The notes beneath the pieces are model-generated. The model searched no databases. It had not been told where the DNA came from and saw only the letters and a list, made by a program, of their open reading frames with translations. Both the position numbers and the translations under genes were made by a program. Source: JAVVSR01 sp964604875 (GTDB taxonomy: Bacteria; Bacillota; Clostridia; Christensenellales; CAG-917). From it: 57,390 nt of DNA. Below are positions 23,893 to 32,686 of the stretch, one piece after another (the first letter of the stretch is position 1; the number at the start of each line of letters is the position of its first letter). The stretch covers positions 1-57,390 of the forward strand of contig CAZSAC010000003.1 in the NCBI GenBank assembly GCA_964604875.1, written 5' to 3'.

Positions 23893-24872
23893 CTGATAAG
23901 CCCCCAAACCAATGTAAATATCGTAACTGCCGACATCATAACAATGGTAACATACAAAAACAGGTTTTCCCATCCGACGCTTTTGCCTTTTATAACCTTA
24001 ACGTCGTCAATTCTTTCTACGCTGAACAGCGTTTTTCCTTTTTGTTTTTCCATACCCAATATCGGCAACAAAACAATTACGGCAAGTACCGCAATGATAA
24101 ACAAAACGTTTCCTACCACATATCCCGCTACACTTCCAAAAATCCAATTATAGAAGCGGTTTCCTATATCGCAAAAATTTCCCGTGCCCGTACCAAAGCT
24201 TCGTAACACAGAAATGCCGTTGTTTACAAAATGCGCCAGCATTGCGGGATAAATGCTCTTGGTATAATAAACCATCGCTCCCGAAATAAGCCCCGCAACA
24301 AAGGTATAGCCCACCTGCGTTATATTTGTATGCATCAGCGCAAACATCATCGCCGTAGTAAATATAACCTTATAAGAGCTTCGTCTATGCCCGCAATACA
24401 ACAAGCCACGGTTGGTAAACTCCTCAAAAATTGTGGGGAGCGTCGCAGTAAAAATCATTTCCAACAAAAGCATTTCCCACGAGGAAAACGCGCTTCCCGT
24501 GGACAAGCCTTTATTATAACCGATAACAGAAAGCAACCCGTGCCAAACAGAGGAAACACAAACCACAATGAAAGACGACAGCAACGAGATTATCAATGCA
24601 ATCAGCCACGCCTTTTTATTGGGAAAAACGTCGTAACCGAAATCACAAAATAAACGTTTAGTCGGCGTTGATTGTTTGGTTGTCTTTAAATAAATCCAAT
24701 ACAGCGCAAACGGAACCATGCCCATTGCGACAATCTGAACAAGCAACGAAAATATGCGGTTATAGTTTTCTAGATTATCAAAAACTCCCAAAGCAAAAAT
24801 TATGCGCACTGCAATAAGCGATAGCATTGAGAGAAAATATATAAAGTTTATATAAAATTTGTTTTTATCCAT
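23889..24872 (-). CDS. CPBP-family intramembrane metalloprotease (first of two)
   Basis: 327-residue polytopic membrane protein of the CPBP/Abi family, related to type II CAAX proteases. EEFTNR holds the catalytic Glu150/Glu151 and Arg155, FALMH the zinc His181, and HFVNNG the His214/Asn block. About eight hydrophobic helices are visible. The substrate is unknown. It follows a second CPBP gene with no gap and is coupled to rlmH by ATGA. Confidence 0.88.
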   Translation of the reverse strand: MDKNKFYINFIYFLSMLSLIAVRIIFALGVFDNLENYNRIFSLLVQIVAMGMVPFALYWIYLKTTKQSTPTKRLFCDFGYDVFPNKKAWLIALIISLLSSFIVVCVSSVWHGLLSVIGYNKGLSTGSAFSSWEMLLLEMIFTATLPTIFEEFTNRGLLYCGHRRSSYKVIFTTAMMFALMHTNITQVGYTFVAGLISGAMVYYTKSIYPAMLAHFVNNGISVLRSFGTGTGNFCDIGNRFYNWIFGSVAGYVVGNVLFIIAVLAVIVLLPILGMEKQKGKTLFSVERIDDVKVIKGKSVGWENLFLYVTIVMMSAVTIFTLVWGLIR

Positions 24873-25976
24873 TTATGATGCAAATCCTACAACCAGCGCA
24901 AGTATCCACAATATCCCTAATACTATGAAAGCAAGTTTGATATTTGGCGGATAAAAGTCTTCTCGGGTGGGTTCCTCCGGCTCAGGCAATGGCGCAACCT
25001 CGCATAAAGAATCGTTTATCTCGCTATATCTTTGTCTAAACCCTTTTCTTGTAAAAAGACCGCCCAACCATATTAACGCGGACACAAATGCGTTATGAGT
25101 GGTTTTCAATTTGCCGTCGGGGTAAACGTCTATGACTTCCTCTTGATTAAAGCGTATTTTGTCTTTGGATAGCTCGGTAAATTTTTTGAGCAACATTACA
25201 ACTATTGCGCAACCTATAACCATACTTATTGCCCAAATAATATATTTGATAAACCCCGGCCAGCTATCTGCGCGAATGAGATTCATAAACCATACCAATG
25301 GATAATCCAAAACCAAGCTTAACAAATTGTTGAAAAAGTGCAACAAAATGCCCGCCCACAGCGAGCCCGACGCAATAACGATATACGCTAAAACTACACC
25401 CAATAAAAACTGGTGGACAGTTTGTAAGGGACTGCCGTGCATAAGCGAAAACAGTCCCGCCGTGACCAAAATTGCATAAACGTAATCACGCTTTTGCTCG
25501 GCGCAATTCAAAACGCCGCCACGTATAAAAATTTCTTCAGAAAAAGCGGGCGCAACTGCAAACACCAAAATACTCAACAAAAAAATCCATATGTTTGTGT
25601 CAGTATCAGGGAGCGCATTATCTAAAGAAAAGCCAAGCCTTTGAAGTCCCTCTAAAAAAACGTTCGTTATTGGCAAAAACGCCATAATGCAAAATATAGA
25701 AAGCAGCGCAATTATGAGCACTTGCTTTTTTGATAAATTCCAAGTAAAACGCGTCGCCGATTTAAAATCCACTTTCTTCTTTCTTGCGAAAAAAACCGTA
25801 ACACCGATAAATGCGATAGGGTTTATAAAATAACTTACCCACGTGGCAACAGTTGATTCTTTGAAAAATACAAGCATAATGGCTTGCCACGCCAAAGATA
25901 AGGCGTAAAATATCCCAAATCCAAGTAAAAACAGATTGCCCGTATTGGAAAATCTAAAGTGTTTTCTTTTATTCAT
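24873..25976 (-). CDS. CPBP-family intramembrane metalloprotease (second of two)
   Basis: 367 residues, about eight membrane helices. SEEIFIRGG gives Glu147/Glu148 and Arg152, SLMHG the zinc His, and HFFNN the last block. A cytoplasmic loop/tail near residues 300-345 and a final membrane helix extend beyond the core. The start at 25976 is chosen because it overlaps the walJ stop by 8 bp; an ATG at 26087 would read through walJ sequence. It is a distant paralogue of the adjacent CPBP protein, not a recent copy. Confidence 0.87.
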   Translation of the reverse strand: MNKRKHFRFSNTGNLFLLGFGIFYALSLAWQAIMLVFFKESTVATWVSYFINPIAFIGVTVFFARKKKVDFKSATRFTWNLSKKQVLIIALLSIFCIMAFLPITNVFLEGLQRLGFSLDNALPDTDTNIWIFLLSILVFAVAPAFSEEIFIRGGVLNCAEQKRDYVYAILVTAGLFSLMHGSPLQTVHQFLLGVVLAYIVIASGSLWAGILLHFFNNLLSLVLDYPLVWFMNLIRADSWPGFIKYIIWAISMVIGCAIVVMLLKKFTELSKDKIRFNQEEVIDVYPDGKLKTTHNAFVSALIWLGGLFTRKGFRQRYSEINDSLCEVAPLPEPEEPTREDFYPPNIKLAFIVLGILWILALVVGFAS

Positions 25977-26760
25977 TGACCTTAAAAATTTCTCCTTTCT
26001 TGTCTTGCAAGGCAATTTCCACAAAAATGTCTTTTCCCTCGCACAGACCTGCCCTGTTGATGGTTTCAAGCACCGTGGAAAAAGCAAGCTCCGGATAATT
26101 GTTTTCCTCGCTCAAGTGCCCTAGTATAACGCGTTTTAGCCCGCAATCTATTAGCCTGGCAACAATAATTGATGCGCCGTCGTTTGATAAATGTCCGTTT
26201 GCGCCGCGTATTCGTTGCTTCAACCTTTGAGAGTACGCGCCCTTTATCAGCATTTCCATATCGTGGTTGGCCTCTAATAAAACCAACTGACAACCGGATA
26301 GGTTTGCAATAATCGCCTCGCTTATATGTCCTATATCCGTGGCAACGCCGATTTTTGACCCGTCGTTTGAAAAGGTGTAGCCAACCGAATATGCGCTGTC
26401 GTGAGGCGTCCTAAACGGGCGCACAAGAATATCTCCGATTGTAAAGCCCGCGTCAAAAAAATCCACGCTTTCAAAAGCTATCGCGCCTACCTTTCTGCAA
26501 ATTGATGCAAACGCTCTCTCGTGAGCGTAAACGGGCACGCCTCGTTCTGCCAAAGCCGACAGCCCCGATATGTGGTCTGCGTGCTCATGAGTAATCAAAA
26601 CTCCGTTTAAATCGCTTATTTCTATTTTGTTTTCCGCCAGTACTTCGGTAATACGTCTTATCCCGACGCCTGCGTCAACCAATAAATGCGTGGTTTCGCT
26701 GGCTATGTAGGTACAATTTCCGTGACTGCCACTGGCTATCGTTTGTATTATTAGTGACAT
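25969..26760 (-). CDS. walJ: Metallo-beta-lactamase-fold hydrolase WalJ/YycJ
   Basis: 263-residue cytosolic protein. HEHADH (58-63) is the MBL metal motif, followed by further metal residues in PHDSAYSVGY, GVATDIGHIS and ILGHLSEENN. The length and order fit YycJ/WalJ, a putative 5'-3' exonuclease usually in the walRK operon. Here walRK is absent, so its usual context is lost. GAGGG precedes the ATG, and a promoter lies at 26780-26808. It is the first gene of the long leftward run. Confidence 0.9.
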   Translation of the reverse strand: MSLIIQTIASGSHGNCTYIASETTHLLVDAGVGIRRITEVLAENKIEISDLNGVLITHEHADHISGLSALAERGVPVYAHERAFASICRKVGAIAFESVDFFDAGFTIGDILVRPFRTPHDSAYSVGYTFSNDGSKIGVATDIGHISEAIIANLSGCQLVLLEANHDMEMLIKGAYSQRLKQRIRGANGHLSNDGASIIVARLIDCGLKRVILGHLSEENNYPELAFSTVLETINRAGLCEGKDIFVEIALQDKKGEIFKVNE

Positions 26761-26779
26761 TATGCCCTCGTGTGGAATT

Positions 26780-26808
26780 ATTGTACTATACTTTTGTTGT
26801 CAATTCAA
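26780..26808 (-). promoter_or_regulatory. Sigma-A promoter of the walJ operon
   Basis: Minus strand -35 TTGAAT (26803-26808), 17-nt spacer, -10 TACAAT (26780-26785), 19 nt from the walJ ATG. The -35 box directly abuts that of the divergent fumarase promoter. Confidence 0.65.
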
Positions 26809-26826
26809 GCATAATTATGATATAAT
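26797..26826 (+). promoter_or_regulatory. Sigma-A promoter of the fumarase operon
   Basis: -35 TTGTCA (26797-26802), 18-nt spacer, -10 TATAAT (26821-26826) with an extended TG. It lies 35 nt before the fumarase alpha ATG. Confidence 0.7.
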
Positions 26827-26861
26827 AACTTATAATTTAATTAAAAAAAGATGACAAAAAA

Positions 26862-27704
26862 ATGGTAAATATTCAAACTTCACGGATAAAATCTGCCGTA
26901 TCCAAAATGTTTTCGGAAATATGCACCCGCATAGATAGCCCCGTATTGCAGGCGATTAAGGCAACAACGCCCGCCAACGAGTTGGAAGCTTTTGCTTTGG
27001 AAATTATGACCGAGAACGCCGAAATTGCACAAAAAACCGACTGCGCCGTTTGTCAGGATACGGGAATGGCGGTCGTGTTTTTGGAAATCGGGCAAGACGT
27101 GCTTTTGGAAGGAGATTATGTCATCGACGCCGTAAACCAAGGGGTTGCCGAGGCGTATGTCGGCTTTAGAAAATCCGTACTTACCCCCCTTTCAAGAAAA
27201 AACACATCGGACAACACTCCCGCCGTTGTGCATACGTCTATAGTATCCGGAAACCAAGTCAAAATCAGCTGTATGGCAAAAGGGTTCGGCAGCGAAAATA
27301 TGTCTAGACTTTTTATGCTTGCCCCGTCGGCAGGCGTAAACGGTATCATTGAAAAGGTCGCCCAAACGGTAAGCGAGGCAGGCGGCTGTCCTTGTCCCCC
27401 GATTATCATAGGCGTCGGCATTGGCGGTACGATGGAAAAAGCGTCTATTATGAGCAAACACGCCCTACTGCGTCCAATCGACACCGAAAACGCTAATCCA
27501 ACCTTAAATATGCTTGAAAACGAAATCCTCGAAAAGGTCAACTCTCTAAATATCGGCGCTCAAGGCTTTGGCGGAAACGCAACCGCTCTTAAGGTGTTAA
27601 TCGAGGCATATCCAACGCATATTGCAGGGTTACCTGTCGCAATAAATATACAATGTCATTGTTCCCGCCACGCAGAAATGATTTTGGAGGGCGAAAATGA
27701 TTAA
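26862..27704 (+). CDS. Class I fumarate hydratase, alpha subunit
   Basis: 280-residue subunit of an oxygen-sensitive [4Fe-4S] hydratase interconverting fumarate and malate. CAVCQDTGMAVVF holds cluster cysteines near residue 63, and a third lies in GGCPCPPIIIGVGIGGT. The alpha/beta split is typical of anaerobes. L(+)-tartrate dehydratase (TtdA) is a close relative and cannot be excluded by eye. The ribosome-binding site is poor. It overlaps the beta subunit by 8 bp. Confidence 0.88.
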   Translation: MVNIQTSRIKSAVSKMFSEICTRIDSPVLQAIKATTPANELEAFALEIMTENAEIAQKTDCAVCQDTGMAVVFLEIGQDVLLEGDYVIDAVNQGVAEAYVGFRKSVLTPLSRKNTSDNTPAVVHTSIVSGNQVKISCMAKGFGSENMSRLFMLAPSAGVNGIIEKVAQTVSEAGGCPCPPIIIGVGIGGTMEKASIMSKHALLRPIDTENANPTLNMLENEILEKVNSLNIGAQGFGGNATALKVLIEAYPTHIAGLPVAINIQCHCSRHAEMILEGEND

Positions 27705-28239
27705 AATAAATTTACCGCTTACCCAAGACGTAATCCAAAATCTACACGCAGGCGATATTGTGGAAATTAACGGTTCAATTTATACCGCTCGCGACGCCGC
27801 GCATAAAAAGCTATACGAGCTTTTGCTTAAACAAGCGCCACTTCCCTTAGAGTTGTGCGATTGCGTGATTTATTATACAGGCGCAACGCCCGCCAAAACG
27901 GGGGAACCTATCGGAAGCTGCGGCCCGACAACCTCCTCCCGAATGGACAAATATACCCCGCTTATGCTACACAACGGGGTAAAAGGGATAATCGGTAAAG
28001 GCGGACGCAACGATGAAGTGGTAAACGCCATAAAAACCTATAAAGCGGTATATTTTGTCGCAATAGGCGGAGCGGGGGCATTTTATAAATCCGCCGTAAA
28101 ATCCTGTCGGCTTATCGCATTCCCCGAGCTACTCAGCGAAGCGGTTTATAAGCTTGAGGTAGAGGGCTTTAAGGTTGTGGTTGCCATAGACAGTTTTGGA
28201 GAAAACATTTTCCATAAAAACAATCACTCTGAAATTTAA
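27697..28239 (+). CDS. Class I fumarate hydratase, beta subunit
   Basis: 180-residue partner of the alpha subunit. The substrate-binding block GSCGPTTSSRMDKYTP and KGIIGKGGRND match FumA/TtdB C-terminal domains. GGAGGG precedes the ATG inside the alpha gene. It ends 56 bp before the convergent GH13 gene. Confidence 0.88.
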   Translation: MIKINLPLTQDVIQNLHAGDIVEINGSIYTARDAAHKKLYELLLKQAPLPLELCDCVIYYTGATPAKTGEPIGSCGPTTSSRMDKYTPLMLHNGVKGIIGKGGRNDEVVNAIKTYKAVYFVAIGGAGAFYKSAVKSCRLIAFPELLSEAVYKLEVEGFKVVVAIDSFGENIFHKNNHSEI

Positions 28240-28252
28240 ATTTCTATTTAAA

Positions 28253-28277
28253 AAACGCCCTGTCAGCGAGAGCGTTT
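28253..28277. terminator. Weak hairpin between convergent genes
   Basis: AAACGC/GCGTTT with 13 nt between the arms. A T or A tract is weak, so terminator activity is uncertain. Confidence 0.35.
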
Positions 28278-28294
28278 ATCTTCAAATAGGCTTT

Positions 28295-30121
28295 CTAACT
28301 CTTTTTAAATATGCCGAAAAATTCCGGCTCAATTACAACCTCACCCTGATACGGCACGTATTTTATAAGTTCGGTATAAAACGAATTGAAGCAAAGGCGT
28401 TTTTCGTACTGTGTAGGATTTATTATGCAGATAAGCTCCTCATTATCGTAGTTATACCACCGATACGCAAGCAAACCTTCAATATCCAAAAATTCAAACT
28501 CCGCCGAAAACAGCGCCCTGTTTGCCTTTCTGATTCTGCCCAGCTTCTGGTAGTGAACGTGGATTTCTTCATTTATCCTGTTCCACGGAAACGTTTTGCG
28601 GTTTATAGGGTCTTCATATCCCTCAATTCCTGCCTCGTCGCCATAGTAAATTGAAGGAATACCCGGCAAGGTAAATTGTAAAAAAGAGGCAAGCTTCAAA
28701 CGTTTTACCGCCAAGTTAAACTCCGACTCGTCCAAAATAAACTTAGATTTAAACAGCTTGCTCTGCCCGCGTAAATCTACCCCTGACAACGCGTTTATAA
28801 TCCGCACCGTGTCGTGCGTGCCGATAATGTTCATCAAGCATTGTACGCTTTCTTTGGGATAGTTTTCCAAAATTGTCATAATCCTATTTCTAAACTTGCG
28901 TGCGTCACGGTCGTATACATACTCGATAATCGCGTTTTTAAAAGGATAATTCATAACGCCGTCCAGCTGTTTTCCCAAAAGATAGGGGCGTAATTCGTCA
29001 TAGCTTACCTTTGTGGACGCGTCTTCCCAAACCTCTCCGATAATCAACGCGTTGGGGTTTATGCTTTTTATTGTCTTGCATAAAGCGTTAGTAAAATCAA
29101 TCGGAAGCTCATCTACGACGTCCAACCGCCAACCCTTGACGCCAAAGGACATCCATTTTGCAATAACACCCTTCTTTCCGAAAATCAACTCTCGGTAGTG
29201 AGGGTTGGATTTGTTGAGAGTAGGCACGTTTCTGCACCCCCACCAACAAGCGTAATCGTCGGGGAATTTTTTAAAGTAATACCAATCGTGGTATGGCGAC
29301 TTTTGTGATTGAAACGCGCCTAAGCTTTTGTATTTTGAAAACTTGTTAAAGTATATGCTGTCTGCTCCGCTGTGGTTGAAAACGCCGTCAAGGATAATGG
29401 AAATCCCAAGCTTAGACGCCTTTTCAATCAAATTGGAAAAATCTTCTTCCGTCCCCAAAAGCTCATCAATATGAAGATAGTCACCCGTATCGTATCTATG
29501 ATTGGAAAAGGCCTTAAAAATTGGTGAAAGATATAATATAGAAACCCCTAAATCGGCAAGGTACGGCAACTTCTCCGTTATGCCGTTTAGGTTGCCACCG
29601 AAAAAGTCGTCCGCCCTATATTTACCGTCGTCGTCAATTATAACAGGCGTTTCGTCCCACGAGGAATGAAGGCGATAATTTCTTGCGGTTTTAATGTGTC
29701 CCGAGCGATTAAACCTATCAACAAAAATATGATAAATAACTCCGCCTTTTGCAAAATTCGGGGTTTTATAATCAGAATCGTATACGGTAAGTTGCCATTC
29801 GGGCAGATTGTGTCCGCAGACTGCGCTTCTAAATTCGTCCCGCCCATAATACCATACGCCGTCGTTGTTGCGCATCTCAAAGCGATAATAATATATGCCG
29901 ACTGACGGACACTTAATGGATACCTCGTATATATTATCACCGTTTTGGGTGTCTACCCACGTCATAGGAAAATATGTGCTGGACATATCCTTTCGCAAAA
30001 CAAAATACACCTCATTTATCGGAACCCACGCCCCGAAAGGAAAACGGAAAGTGACGGGTTGCCCCGTCTTTACCGCCCCAAACGGCGTTTTAAATGAGGT
30101 GTCTTGCGAATTATAATTCAT
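28295..30121 (-). CDS. GH13 alpha-glucan hydrolase (neopullulanase/cyclomaltodextrinase-like)
   Basis: 608 residues, no signal peptide, so cytosolic. An N-terminal beta-sandwich (about 1-115) precedes the GH13 barrel. The four conserved regions are DGVFNH (245-250), GWRLDVVDE with nucleophile Asp334, EVWED with acid/base Glu363, and GTHDTVR with His436/Asp437. The layout fits neopullulanase-type enzymes that debranch or hydrolyse maltodextrins. It follows glgP by 1 nt and is last in the glycogen cluster, fitting glycogen or limit-dextrin breakdown. Confidence 0.88.
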   Translation of the reverse strand: MNYNSQDTSFKTPFGAVKTGQPVTFRFPFGAWVPINEVYFVLRKDMSSTYFPMTWVDTQNGDNIYEVSIKCPSVGIYYYRFEMRNNDGVWYYGRDEFRSAVCGHNLPEWQLTVYDSDYKTPNFAKGGVIYHIFVDRFNRSGHIKTARNYRLHSSWDETPVIIDDDGKYRADDFFGGNLNGITEKLPYLADLGVSILYLSPIFKAFSNHRYDTGDYLHIDELLGTEEDFSNLIEKASKLGISIILDGVFNHSGADSIYFNKFSKYKSLGAFQSQKSPYHDWYYFKKFPDDYACWWGCRNVPTLNKSNPHYRELIFGKKGVIAKWMSFGVKGWRLDVVDELPIDFTNALCKTIKSINPNALIIGEVWEDASTKVSYDELRPYLLGKQLDGVMNYPFKNAIIEYVYDRDARKFRNRIMTILENYPKESVQCLMNIIGTHDTVRIINALSGVDLRGQSKLFKSKFILDESEFNLAVKRLKLASFLQFTLPGIPSIYYGDEAGIEGYEDPINRKTFPWNRINEEIHVHYQKLGRIRKANRALFSAEFEFLDIEGLLAYRWYNYDNEELICIINPTQYEKRLCFNSFYTELIKYVPYQGEVVIEPEFFGIFKKS

Positions 30122-30122
30122 C

Positions 30123-32555
30123 TTAGTTTATCGGTTTTACGTCCCAAATCCTTTTTGCGTATTCCGTCACAGAACGGTCAGAACTAAAGAACCCTGCGTT
30201 CGCTATATTTTTAAGTGACATTTTGTTAAATTTAGTTGAATCGGCATATACGTCGTTGACCTTTTGTTGAGCTTTTACATAGCTGTCAAAGTCCGCCAAA
30301 ACCATATACGGGTCAGCAATTCCGCTGTTGCCCAAAACAAGACTGTCTGCAATTTCGGTAAATCTAACGTCGCCGATACCCGTACGCAGAGCGTCGATTA
30401 TGCGTTTGATTCTATAATCTGCCGAATAATACCTCGACGCGTTATAACCGTTTTTATACAGGGCGTTGACCTCTTCGGTTAGCAAGCCGAAAATGAAAAT
30501 GTTTTCTGCCCCGACCGCCTCGTGTATTTCCACGTTTGCGCCGTCCATCGTACCTATTGTCACCGCGCCGTTTAACATAAATTTCATATTGCCCGTGCCA
30601 GACGCCTCTTTTCCCGCAATAGAAATCTGCTCGGAAATGTCTGCCGCAGGTATCATAAGCTCCGCCAAGGTAACACGATAGTTTTCTAAAAATACAACCT
30701 TAATTTTGTCGTTTATGGTTTTGTCGTTGTTGATAATTTCGCCCATTTGCCAAATTAAACGGATAATTTGCTTTGCCATAAAATAGCTTGACGCCGCTTT
30801 TGCGCCAAATATAAACGTGCGTGGCTGAATATCCAAATTCGGGTTTTCCTTTAAGCGGTAATATAAGTCCAATATATTGAATGCGTTTAAAAGCTGACGC
30901 TTATATTCGTGCAGACGTTTGGCTTGACAATCAAAGATTGAATTTGGATTGACAATAATATTTGTTGTGCTTTTAATATAATCCGCCAAGCGAAGTTTGT
31001 TTTTAAATTTGACCTTGCCCAGTTGCTCTAATACGGTTTTGTCTGTTGCAAATTTTTCAAACTTTTTAAGCTCGGACGCGTCCTTTATCCAACCCTTTCC
31101 GATAGTATCGTACAACAACCCCGTCAACGCTGGATTAGCCTGTTGAAGCCATCTGCGGTGAGTGATACCGTTGGTTACGTTGGTAAACTTTGTTGGGTGC
31201 ATTTGATAATAGTCGCGGAAAATATCCTTTTTTAATATATCGCTGTGCAACGCCGATACGCCGTTTATGGTATGCGACGCAACCAAGCATAGCGTTGCCA
31301 TTTTGATTTGGTTATGCTCCAGAATTGCGTTTTCGGCAACCTTGCTGTGATTGTTTGGATAAACCTGCCATAGCTCGTCGCAAAAACGGCGGTTAATTTC
31401 ACACACTATTTGGAAAATCCTTGGCAATAAGGTGGAGAAAAGCTGTTGAGGCCAACACTCCAAAGCCTCCGCCATTACGGTATGATTGGTGTAGCTTATC
31501 GTATTTTTTGTAATCTCCCACGCCTTATCCCAGCTATAGCCATAATCGTCCAACAAAATGCGCATAAGCTCGGGGATACATAGTGTCGGGTGCGTGTCAT
31601 TTATATGAATTGATGCGTGATCGGCAAGATTATCCAAATTCGGATTGGTTTGAAGATGCCTTTTTATAATGGATTGAATAGACGCCGATACAAAGAAATA
31701 TTGCTGTTTGAGCCTTAGTGATTTGCCCTCAAAATGGTCGTCTGCGGGATATAAAACCTTGGAAATACTTTCCGCCATCATCTTGCTTTCCATCGCTTTG
31801 ACGTACTCGCCCTTGCTGAACAACGCCATATCGAAATCGCTTGACGCCTTGCTTGACCAAAGACGCAGACGATTTACAGTATCGGGCTTAATCCCGCTTA
31901 TGTTCATATCGTACGGTACAGCCAAAACGGTGGTATAATCCTTATGCTCAACGCATAAACCGCCCTCTCGCCAATACTCCTTCACGGTGCCACCGAAACG
32001 TATTTCAAAGGTATCCTCTACACGGGGTTGCAACCATACAGACCCGTTTGTAAGCCAGTCGTCGGGTTGCTCAAGCTGAACACCGTCAACAATTTTCTGC
32101 TTGAAAATGCCATAGTCGTACATAATCGAAAAACCGCTTGCCACATACCCTAGCGACGTCAAGCTTTCCAAATATGCCGCGGCAAGCCTTCCGAGACCGC
32201 CGTTTCCCAAGCCGGCGTCAGGCTCGATTGCGAACATTTCTTCCATATCAAAGCCCATTTCCGTCACGGCTTTGAGCATTTTATCTTCAAGTCCCATATT
32301 GAAAAGATGATTTTTCAATGACCTGCCAAGCAGAAACTCCATCGACATATAGTAAACGTGCTTAGCGTTAACATCATCGCGAACTTTTCTTTTGAAGCCT
32401 ACCCTCGTTTGCGTCAACATATTGCGTATTACGATGCAAACAGCTTGATACATTTGATTTTTGGACGCTTCTTCAATTTTGACGCCCGAATATCTCGCAA
32501 CCGTTTCAGAGATAAGCTCCTTAAGGTCGTTTGAGGAAATTTTTGTATAATCCAT
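30123..32555 (-). CDS. glgP: Glycogen phosphorylase
   Basis: 810-residue GT35 enzyme that releases glucose-1-phosphate from glycogen. The PLP-binding block GKEASGTGNMKFMLNGA is near residue 650, and EPDAGLGNGGLGRLAA and RLHEYKRQLLN are classical phosphorylase motifs. AGGAGC precedes the start. It lies between glgA and the GH13 gene, with a terminator and its own candidate promoter in the 131-bp gap after glgA. This would allow breakdown to be expressed separately from synthesis. Confidence 0.97.
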   Translation of the reverse strand: MDYTKISSNDLKELISETVARYSGVKIEEASKNQMYQAVCIVIRNMLTQTRVGFKRKVRDDVNAKHVYYMSMEFLLGRSLKNHLFNMGLEDKMLKAVTEMGFDMEEMFAIEPDAGLGNGGLGRLAAAYLESLTSLGYVASGFSIMYDYGIFKQKIVDGVQLEQPDDWLTNGSVWLQPRVEDTFEIRFGGTVKEYWREGGLCVEHKDYTTVLAVPYDMNISGIKPDTVNRLRLWSSKASSDFDMALFSKGEYVKAMESKMMAESISKVLYPADDHFEGKSLRLKQQYFFVSASIQSIIKRHLQTNPNLDNLADHASIHINDTHPTLCIPELMRILLDDYGYSWDKAWEITKNTISYTNHTVMAEALECWPQQLFSTLLPRIFQIVCEINRRFCDELWQVYPNNHSKVAENAILEHNQIKMATLCLVASHTINGVSALHSDILKKDIFRDYYQMHPTKFTNVTNGITHRRWLQQANPALTGLLYDTIGKGWIKDASELKKFEKFATDKTVLEQLGKVKFKNKLRLADYIKSTTNIIVNPNSIFDCQAKRLHEYKRQLLNAFNILDLYYRLKENPNLDIQPRTFIFGAKAASSYFMAKQIIRLIWQMGEIINNDKTINDKIKVVFLENYRVTLAELMIPAADISEQISIAGKEASGTGNMKFMLNGAVTIGTMDGANVEIHEAVGAENIFIFGLLTEEVNALYKNGYNASRYYSADYRIKRIIDALRTGIGDVRFTEIADSLVLGNSGIADPYMVLADFDSYVKAQQKVNDVYADSTKFNKMSLKNIANAGFFSSDRSVTEYAKRIWDVKPIN

Positions 32556-32631
32556 TAATTGCTCCTAGCTGAGGAATATCCTCTTTTTCGTATGTAGTAA
32601 ATCAAAATGCAAAATAATGATTTTCTTTGAT

Positions 32632-32660
32632 AATATATCACAAAACCCGTCTTTTTACAA
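32632..32660 (-). promoter_or_regulatory. Internal promoter upstream of glgP
   Basis: Minus strand -35 TTGTAA (32655-32660), 17-nt spacer, -10 TATATT (32632-32637) with an extended TG. Its -35 lies inside the loop of the terminator that follows glgA. Confidence 0.5.
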
Positions 32661-32675
32661 CTGTTTGAAGACGGG
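32646..32675 (-). terminator. Intrinsic terminator after glgA
   Basis: Stem CCCGTCTT/AAGACGGG with a 14-nt loop and TTTT after the stem on the minus strand, 12 nt beyond the glgA stop. It is probably partial, so some read-through into glgP is likely. Confidence 0.65.
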
Positions 32676-32686
32676 CTTTTTTGGTA

